Part shown: in pieces, positions 56,653 through 64,000 of the stretch
Numbering within the stretch: position 1 is the first letter of the stretch
How the letters are laid out: every line of letters starts with the position of its first letter
DNA from: Hysterium pulicare CBS 123377
Lineage: Eukaryota > Ascomycota > Dothideomycetes > Hysteriales > Hysteriaceae
Assembly (NCBI GenBank): GCA_000467715.1
Contig: AJFK01001077.1
Location: 62,001-126,000 of the forward strand
DNA length: 64,000 bases
Direction of reading: 5' to 3'
Made by a program: the position numbers and the translations under genes
The notes under the pieces: model-generated
What the model saw: the letters and a program-made list of their open reading frames with translations, nothing else
The model's database searches: none
What the model was told of the DNA's origin: nothing

Positions 56653-59543
56653 ATGGTCTCTTCGTCCACGACAGGCGCGGATACAGAGTCCCAAAAATCC
56701 ACGCCTGCATCCTCACCACCGCCGGCAGATATGGAGGATGCTAAGATTGATAGCGTGTCGAAAGAGATGCAGGCTGAAGAAGAGCAGATGCGCCTTCAAC
56801 GCGAAAAAGAAGACGCAAAAAGAAACGAGAAGCTTGAGAAAGAGAGACAAGAGGACATACAAAGCGGGAGAGAAATACTTGACAAGAAGTTCCAACAATT
56901 GGAGTTCTTGATGAATAAGAGCAAGGTAAGCGCAAACCCTTGAAATCATTCCAATCACCTTCGAGGCCAATATCAAAGAGTAGCTGCTAACCTTTCGGTG
57001 GAACTTAGCTCTATGCGACCGTTATGCTTGCTCAAATGCAACGGCAAGAGGATCAAGAGAAGCTAGAGAACCAAAAGACTGGCGGCCAAACTCGGAAGCG
57101 GGAGGAGAAGGCTGAACAAACCGCCGCCGAATTACAAAGACGGGCGACACGGGCGACAGCGGCGGCAGGGGGAGGCGAAGAGACCTCGAAATCGAATGGC
57201 AGTATTAAGAGCTTGCCAACTCGAAGTCGTGGCCGCCCAAAAAAGGGAGAAAACAAGGGCAGCGGAAAGATCTCAGACTTCTTCAAAAAGGAGGATATTG
57301 AGAAGAAAACGAGCAATTCGAATGTATCGGATGCGCTCAAAGAAGCTGCTGATGAGGATAATATTAAGACTGGGGATATTGGTATGCAGGATCTAAAGTC
57401 CGCACGGCAGCCCAGTCTTGTTACTGGAGGTACAATGCGTTCCTACCAACTCGAAGGATTGGAATGGCTTCTCTCACTATACGAGAACGGCATCAATGGG
57501 ATCTTGGCCGACGAGATGGGATTAGGCAAGACTATTCAGACCATATCCTTGTTAGCTCATCTATGGGAGAACAAGTCGTATGGACCGTTCCTCATTGCAG
57601 CACCTCTGAGCACTACCAGCAATTGGGTTGAGGAGTTCAAGAAATGGACGCCGAGTATACCGGTCGTGCTCTATCATGGATCTAAGCAAGAACGAGCACA
57701 GCTTCGACGGACGAAGCTGAAGCATCCGGGGACTGATCAATTCCCCGTGGTTGTGACGAGCTATGAGATTTGTATGAATGATCGCAAGTATCTGACTGGC
57801 TTTGGATGGCAGTTTATCATTATTGTAAGTCCGCCCACAAGGTTCGGGGGCGCATACTAATCCCTTGAACAGGATGAGGGCCACCGTATCAAGAATCTAG
57901 ATTGCCGTCTAATCCGCGAGCTTCAATCCTACCAATCGGCCAACCGTCTTCTCATTACCGGAACACCCCTTCAGAACAACCTCACTGAGCTTTGGTCTCT
58001 CCTTCACTTCCTCCTCCCGACGGTATTCGACAAACTAGAAACGTTCGAGAGCTGGTTCGATTTCTCTGGGCTCAAAGATCGTGACAATTACGAGCAATTG
58101 CTTTCAGAAGAGCGTCAACAATACCTCGTAAAGTCTCTGCATGCTGTGCTGAAACCTTTCTTGCTACGAAGAGTGAAGATGGATGTAGAAGCGCTCATGC
58201 CTAAGAAGCGCGAATACGTTCTCTTTGCCCCTCTAACGCCGATGCAACGCGAACTTTACCAAGCAATCCTTAACGGCTCCAGTCGAACTTACCTGGAGGA
58301 GAAGGCTCTTGAGAGGCTTAACATTGGGAGCGCGAGCGGGACAGGCACCCCACGCAGCGCTCGCAGTGCAGGAAGTTTGAAACGGAAGGCTCTTGATAGC
58401 GGAATAAACACCCCCAACAAAAGCGCCAAATCATCTCGAGAAGCCACGCCTCTCTCCTCTTCTTTGAAGCGGGGACGCGGTCGTCCAAAGAAGAACTACG
58501 AAGAAGTCAGTGATCGGAAATACTTTTCTCAACTCGACGCTTCTCCTCCTTCATCCGACGAAGAAGAAAATGAACCAGATACGCTCGCGACAACCCTTCA
58601 AATAGCAAAACGTCAGATTGGAGCCAAGAAGCTTCAGAACCCGATAATGCAACTCCGACTGTGCTGTAACTCGCCCTACAACTTCTTCAATCCTTTCATC
58701 AGCGCAGCCTCAGACGGCGAAGGTACTTACGCGACGGAAACCGAGCCAGATGAATCACTCGTCACAAACTCAGGGAAAATGCTGTTACTGGATGCATTGT
58801 TACCTCCGCTTCTAGATAAGGACCATAAGGTTCTCATCTTCTCGCAATTTACAACGACGTTGGACCTCCTCCAATCGTATTGCGAATCCCTTCGATCATG
58901 GCCTGTTGCCCGAATCGACGGTTCGGTCCCCCAAGTCGAGCGCCAGCAACAAATCCGCGCGTTCAATCAACCTACTTCCGCTCAGGCCGCTACAAACATC
59001 TTCCTCTTGTCAACAAGAGCTGGTGGCCAAGGAATCAATCTCGCAGCTGCTGATACAGTCATCTTGTTCGATTCAGACTGGAACCCGCAACAAGATCTCC
59101 AAGCGCAGGATAGAGCGCACAGAATCGGTCAAACGAGAAACGTAATCGTATATCGTTTCGCCACTCGCAATACCGTCGAGTCCCGTCTCCTCGAATCAGC
59201 AGAGGCTAAACGACGCCTCGAAAAACTGGTGATTCGTAAGGGAGGGGTGAGGAACTCGAGACATAAACAGGGAGGAGGGGGTGCTGGGCAGAGTAATTCA
59301 AATGAAGAGTTGGAGGATTTGCAGGCTTTGCTGAGGAAGGCGGATGGGGAGGCTTTTGATGTTGATGGTAAGGTTGGTGGGAAGGGGCTGTTGGGAGATA
59401 GGGAGTTGGCTGTTTTGTTGGATAGGAGTGATGAGGCGTACGAGAAGGCGGAGAAGGGGGTTGATGTCGGTGGGGAGGGGAGTGTGTTCTTGGCTGTTGA
59501 GAAGAAGGGGGAGGGCGCGCTGCTGGAAGGGTTGAAAGCTTGA
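56653..59543 (+). CDS. irc5: SNF2-family chromatin remodeller, Lsh/HELLS/Irc5 type
   Basis: Three exons: 56653-56925, 57009-57824 and 57873-59543; about 919 aa. The charged coiled-coil N-terminus includes an AT-hook-like RSRGRPKKG. The SNF2 ATPase follows: GILADEMGLGKTIQT (Walker A, near residue 259), DEGH (Walker B, near 364; typical for Lsh rather than DEAH), LLITGTPLQNNLTELWSLLHF, then an insertion with a second AT-hook-like GRGRPKKN, and the helicase C domain ending in STRAGGQGINL and QDLQAQDRAHRIGQ. Lsh/Irc5 proteins remodel nucleosomes, aiding DNA methylation, cohesin loading and recombination control. Single-gene context. The last 300 bases change from C-rich to strongly G-rich, encoding a low-complexity acidic tail. 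Confidence 0.93.
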
Positions 59544-59814
59544 ATGATGGGGTCTGTTTGTCGGATTATTGGCAATTGGCCGGGCTGGCTCGATACAAGA
59601 TTTGGGATTGGCATAGTGCTCAGACCTGGATTTGGACTGGGATTACAAGCCAGACCTTAACGAAATTGTGGCTTCTTTGAATAAGAATTGATATCAAATA
59701 CCCATTTCCTTACCTCCCCATACCAGCCTTTCAGAAAAAGGCTCCCTCTCCCTAAGTACCAACCTCAAACCACCATATCATCCTCTACCCCAACTCCAAC
59801 CCTCCTCCCCCAAC

Positions 59815-62155
59815 CTAAACCTTCTCCTCAACAACCGCCTCCTTCCTCCCATGCAACTGCACCACAACATCCTTCCCCAGCAAATGATCGACATTCGGCG
59901 CAAAAAAACTACAAACAACTCCAATCCCACTAAACGCAATGGTCGTCAAATAAACCGTCGAAAAAGCACTCGAGCTCGCCTCCTGATACGCCCGAACACC
60001 AACCGCCTGAATCTGCGGCGTCAACCCCTCCACCGCCTTCCACGAGCCCGTCGACAGCGCCGCCAAGAAAGCCGGAACAGACGAAGCGGGCAGGCCGGCT
60101 GCGAGCAGTGCCGGGGGCACGCGGGCGGGGATTGTGGAGGTGAGCCGGTTGGAGAGCACGACTGTGTAGATGGTGGAGCAGATTGTGGAGATGAAGGAGC
60201 GGGCGGAGCCGGCGATGCCGGTTGCGGTGCCGATTTCGCGTTGGTCGTCGATGCAGATTGTGGCGACGGAGGAGTTGAGTATTTCGTTGTAGCCGATGAA
60301 GGAGGCGGCTATGAAGACGAAGATGGCGGCGCGGACGGGTGTGTCGGGGTTGCAGGTTGCTAGGGCTGTGGTTTATGGATGTATTAGTACTGTGTGTATG
60401 TTTGCAAGTCGAATAGGGGACATGGGTGATGAGGAGGTGGAGGGAAAGGGTAGGCGAAGGGGATGCTTACCGCCGAGGAATACGCTTCCGATGAAGAATA
60501 CAATCATGATCTGGATGTTTGTTTTCTTCTTACTGAATGCACCGCAATATTCTCCAAATAGGATACCACAGTTACTCAGACAAGAGAACCAGCCCGCCCA
60601 CATAGAGGAATGGCCTCCTGAGTACTCCACGGCGACCATGCTAGGCCAGAGTATGGCGAGTGCGTAGTAAACTGCAGCACCAAGAGCCCAAAGTAAGATT
60701 GTGATGACCCATGGGATATTTCTGAATAAGCGCATAGGCAGTAATGGTTCTTTCAGGTTGCCGTAGGCCTCGTATAAGCAGAACGCGACTATCAAGAGGA
60801 AGCCGATGATAATGGCTGAGAGCACGGGAGCTGATTTCCATGGATGTAGACTACCGCCCCAAGAAATACCCATGAGGAAAAGGATGAGGCCGAGGGTGAA
60901 GAGGAAAGTGCCGATGTAGTCGAAGTCTTTGAGGAATTGGGTTTTACGACCTGCGCCGTGCTTCATTGCAAACGTGCTATGGGATGGTGAGCTGGAGGAA
61001 AAGGCATGGAGTGATACGCACTTACGGTGGTCGGTAGAAGAAGAACCAGGCGAGCGTAGATGCAGCATTTAGACCAATTAGAAGGTAAAAGATACTGTAT
61101 GAGAAAGGTGTAATTAGTATTGTATCTGATAGGGGAGAAGCACACAGGTGTAGTGAATTACTAAGGGTTAGGCTGCGCATAAACCTCGTAAAAACTCTTC
61201 CTACTCTCCGCTTATACCAACTAAACTTAGTAATAGGGCTCTAGAGGAATATCTAGCCCCTAACGGATGTCGCACTTGTCATCCATATGGCAATCTGATA
61301 TTCAATGTGTAGGAAAAGTGAAGTCTAAATCCGGCTTGTTGTTATATGAAAAGGAAGATGCTTACCCTCTCCAGCCGACACTCGTCTTAAAGACAAACGC
61401 ATATCCAATTGCAGGGGCGAATCCAGATGCTGGTATACCCCAGAGAAAACTGCAAACGTTAGAACTCTGTGGTCCTATAGATGAGTTGAATACAGATACT
61501 CACACGTATCCTTGGGCTAAGAACCTGTATTTCGTAGGCACAAGTTCTCCTACAGCGACTATCTCACTATCAGTCTCTGGTCCATTCTTTCTTATGTGAT
61601 GGTACTTACAAGCATAAGACAACTGAGTTGCAGCTCCCAGACCAATCAATGTTTCGCCTGCAATAAGAGCCGGAATATTAGGGGCGACTGCTGCGACAAT
61701 GCAGCCAACGGTAGCTAACACATTGCCCCAGATAAAGAACCATCTGTCCTTCAGTCAGTCAAATAGCAACTAACTTTTCAGCGAGTAAACCACCTGCGAC
61801 CAAATAAATCCGTCAATCTTCCAACCAACATCAAACCAACCGAGTTAGTAAGAAGATAGCTGAGAGACACCCAAGTCAGGTTTGGATCAGGGCCGATATC
61901 CGCGTTGATGAATGAAAGAATAGGCGCCGCATAGCCAAAGCCTGCAACACCGCACCCAAAACTCGCGCCGATGGCGAACATAGATCCGAGAAAGTTGGCG
62001 CTGCGGAAGTAGCCTTTTGGCAATTCGGATTCGGAGACTGTGAAGTCGCGGCCTTTGATGTCTTCTTCGTGTGATAGGTGATATTTCTCTGGATCCGGGG
62101 TGATTTCGTGGTGAGAAACAGTGCCGATTGCGGCATCCTCTTTGGTAGTCGCCAT
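59815..62155 (-). CDS. MFS transporter, TRI12 / siderophore-efflux type (14 TM)
   Basis: Seven exons: 62155-61794, 61743-61610, 61558-61504, 61449-61366, 61094-61026, 60976-60471 and 60365-59815; about 586 aa, standard for the DHA2-like TRI12 family. All junctions agree in phase and restore conserved family text: GRRWFFIWGN, QGYVFLWGIPASGFAPAIGY, GWRGIFYLLIGLNAAS, RPPTFAMKHG. Fourteen hydrophobic segments are expected, with a polar N-terminus of about 50 residues. MFS motif A lies in GRLTDLFGRR. Members export trichothecenes or move siderophores and other small molecules across the plasma membrane. Intron 4 (61365-61095, 271 nt) is exceptionally long and homologous to the F-box gene intron. 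The last exon begins C-rich and ends G-rich. Confidence 0.92.
61095..61365 (-). repeat. Long intron homologous to the intron at 31301-31568 (introner-like)
   Basis: Intron 4 of the transporter, GTAAGC to CATACAG, 271 nt. It is collinear with the 268-nt F-box gene intron from the donor to about offset 195, with identical offsets for GGCTAGATA, GAAGAG and GCGCAGC. The best block is 61271-61231. The last 75 nt, holding branch and acceptor, are less alike. Confidence 0.8.
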
Positions 62156-62836
62156 TCTGACGAGCGTGTTCAAAAACGATGACTTTATGCTCTGTATAGC
62201 CCACGATCAGAGGTATCGTATCTGGTACTTAGACTCATAGACTGTGAAGATATGCACTGCTCTTATGGTTCAGATGCGGTGATGGATAACCTAAACCGAT
62301 CGGACATTCCAGACCGATGAGGCGCATTCTGCATGATCGGCGTACGCACGCGAAAGCACCCTGGATTAGCATTGAGATGAAAGTAGATGTTCAGCTGATC
62401 GCGCATACAATAATGCTGGGCATCTCGCTGAAACTGGCAAAAAATGGTTAGCGTGGAGAAGGTGTTTGACTTTCGGAAAACTTTACGCAGACCTGGACGG
62501 AGTTGTGGGGAAATATGGCGTTATCTCCCAACACTTCATGTGAAAAACTTCTCTAATAGACTTCTGCAGAGAGTTTAGAAGGCGACGTTTCTGAAACGCT
62601 TACAGAAACCATTTATATTGAGAATTTACAGACCCGGTGTCACGGTTACGGTGACTACTAGTAAGAGAGTGCCCACTGAACGCGTAGAACACTACCCACA
62701 TGCAACCCACCCGAGATATGGGGAGTTGAAATCCGGGGTAAATGCGGGGTTAGACGCCAAGTAAAGAACTAAATGACTTGAAAGGGGGAGATATTCTCTT
62801 GGTAACGAATCAACCTTTCATCCGGGCGCGTGAGAT
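62156..62836. other. Intergenic, no gene seen
   Basis: 681 bp between the transporter start and the 3' end of the epimerase-type gene. It holds the transporter promoter. No coding frame or element recognised. Confidence 0.5.
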
Positions 62837-63796
62837 CTAACCCTCCTTTTCTGAATCAATGAAGTCCCTGATAGTCTGCTCCAGCCCTACATCCTCTGCA
62901 AAGCCCAAGCCATTTGCTCTTGAAGTATCATACGTGGCAGGCCAGCTGAGTACTATTCGTTGGACAGTCTCGTCTCTTTCTTCCTTGACCAGATCTCTGG
63001 TCTTTTTCCCAGCCACCTTCTCGAGTGCGTGGAGGATCTCTGCACTGGTTGCTGTATAGCCTGGGAGTAAGACTGTTCTGAAATGACCAAATTTCTCCGC
63101 TGGGACTTCCATAGCATGCACTAAGTTGTGTGCTAATGTCCGCGGCGACGCGAGCCAGATGCCAATATCCGGGTCAACCGGGAGAGTGCTTTCCTGCCCA
63201 TGAACGGGCTCTCTCACGATACCAGATACGAAGGATGATGCGGCTGCTGTGGGTGCTCCTGCTCTTACAAAAACAGTCGGAAGACGGACTACTCGGCCAT
63301 CGATTAGGCCTCTTCTTGAATAGTCGTTGATTAGAAATTCGACCATGAGCTTTTGAGTACCGTAGGAGCTTTCCGGCATGGGCACAATGTCGGTTTCAGT
63401 AGCGACACTCTTCACGGCTGCTCGCCCGAACACAGCACAGGAAGACGTGAATATGACTTTTATTCCTGTTTTAGTTTGTCGGATAGTGTCTAGGAGGTTG
63501 CGGACGCTGTCGAAATTGACTTTGAGGCCTAGCTCAAGATTCGCCTCTGCCCCAGAACTCATGATGCCATGGAGGATATAGACGGCATCAGGAGAGCACT
63601 CTAGTAGTGACTTGCAGGCCGAAGGATCTGTGAGATCTGACGCTACACATTGTACGTTGCTGGACTTTGGTTGAGGATTGGTGGGCTCGTTGACATCGGC
63701 GAGAACGAGATGGACGTCGGGGTCGACTGAAAGTAGCTTCTTTGCCAACGTTTGCCCGACAAAGCCTCCTGCCCCCGTGATAACTATCGTCTTCAT
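62837..63796 (-). CDS. NAD-dependent epimerase/dehydratase (extended SDR), DenD-like
   Basis: Single exon, 319 aa. The first ATG (63796) sits immediately before the Rossmann strand VITGAGGFVGQ (GxxGxxG); the in-frame codon twelve bases upstream is TTG, so it is not used. Catalytic residues of the extended short-chain dehydrogenase fold are visible: FTSSCAVFG (active Ser strand) and SSYGTQK (YxxxK). The segment RVVRLPTVFVRAGAPTAAASSFVSGIVREP resembles D-erythronate dehydrogenase (DenD) and nucleotide-sugar epimerase relatives. Sugar-acid oxidation in the cytosol is likely, but the exact substrate is not determinable. Confidence 0.9.
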   Translation of the reverse strand: MKTIVITGAGGFVGQTLAKKLLSVDPDVHLVLADVNEPTNPQPKSSNVQCVASDLTDPSACKSLLECSPDAVYILHGIMSSGAEANLELGLKVNFDSVRNLLDTIRQTKTGIKVIFTSSCAVFGRAAVKSVATETDIVPMPESSYGTQKLMVEFLINDYSRRGLIDGRVVRLPTVFVRAGAPTAAASSFVSGIVREPVHGQESTLPVDPDIGIWLASPRTLAHNLVHAMEVPAEKFGHFRTVLLPGYTATSAEILHALEKVAGKKTRDLVKEERDETVQRIVLSWPATYDTSRANGLGFAEDVGLEQTIRDFIDSEKEG

Positions 63797-64000
63797 CTCG
63801 ATCGTCAATAATACAGGTACTCACGCCCAAGGCCGAGGATGTTTGTACAAAGTATGGAGATGATGAAATTTCGTCGGCGTTTGTTTAATTCCGCTCCCAC
63901 ATGGGTTCCTCGGCCTTTCTCCACCTTTTCTTTTGACGACATCATCTGGTGATCCGCAGGTAACTACCGCTACAACCATCCAGTTTGACTGCGGAGATAG

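Noticed and set aside
59129-59614. 161-codon minus-strand frame at the SNF2 3' end
   Set aside because: Ser/Pro-rich antisense reading of the G-rich tail, no domain.
1-64000. Retroelements, DNA transposons, CRISPR arrays, tRNA or rRNA genes
   Set aside because: No reverse transcriptase, transposase, long terminal repeats, repeat-spacer array or tRNA B-box/cloverleaf pattern noticed on reading; a formal scan could still find small or diverged ones.

Overview
This is a gene-rich window from a filamentous ascomycete (Pezizomycotina). The evidence is intron-containing genes with introns mostly of 44-60 nt carrying GT..CTNAN..AG signals, Zn2Cys6 regulators, a Sim4/CENP-L kinetochore gene, Clr5- and Zn-cluster-ankyrin proteins, an F-box protein, a TRI12-type transporter and a GH115 glycosidase. 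A Leotiomycetes-like fungus is my best guess, but it is inference from gene style only. I saw no rRNA, tRNA, CRISPR array, retroelement or intact transposon.

Layout. 0.8-5.0 kb: a Zn2Cys6 factor divergent from an FAD monooxygenase. 6.0-9.5 kb: a spliced single-pass membrane protein and a DUF7730-like protein. 9.5-14.0 kb: sparse DNA with the C-terminal remnant of a GMC oxidoreductase and a small DUF4267-type membrane protein. 15.0-26.5 kb: an accessory block bounded by two ankyrin proteins (Clr5-ankyrin, Zn2Cys6-ankyrin) that enclose four tiny membrane-protein genes, three of them paralogues. 27.5-33.6 kb: a Gfo/Idh/MocA oxidoreductase, an F-box protein and a secreted yellow/MRJP protein. 34.2-42.5 kb: SEC7-type ARF-GEF and pyruvate dehydrogenase E2, divergent from one 680-bp promoter region. 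43.1-46.1 kb: secreted GH115. 47.2-51.4 kb: Hsp110 (Sse1) divergent from Fta1/CENP-L. 52.3-55.5 kb: a secreted BBE-type FAD oxidase and a small secreted protein. 55.7-63.8 kb: a GNAT acetyltransferase, an Lsh/Irc5-type SNF2 ATPase, a TRI12-type efflux transporter and an NAD-dependent epimerase/dehydratase.

Most interesting observations: (1) Two introns in unrelated genes, 30 kb apart and of 268 and 271 nt, are homologous and collinear from the donor site (70 of 100 identical columns by hand over offsets 95-194). This is the signature of introner-like elements. (2) A tandem family of tiny single-pass membrane proteins sits between the two ankyrin genes. (3) A Zn2Cys6 domain is fused to ankyrin repeats. 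(4) Many long exons here run from C-rich at the 5' end to G-rich at the 3' end, sometimes resetting at each intron.

Exon borders were assigned by hand from splice signals, reading-frame phase and family conservation. They are predictions.
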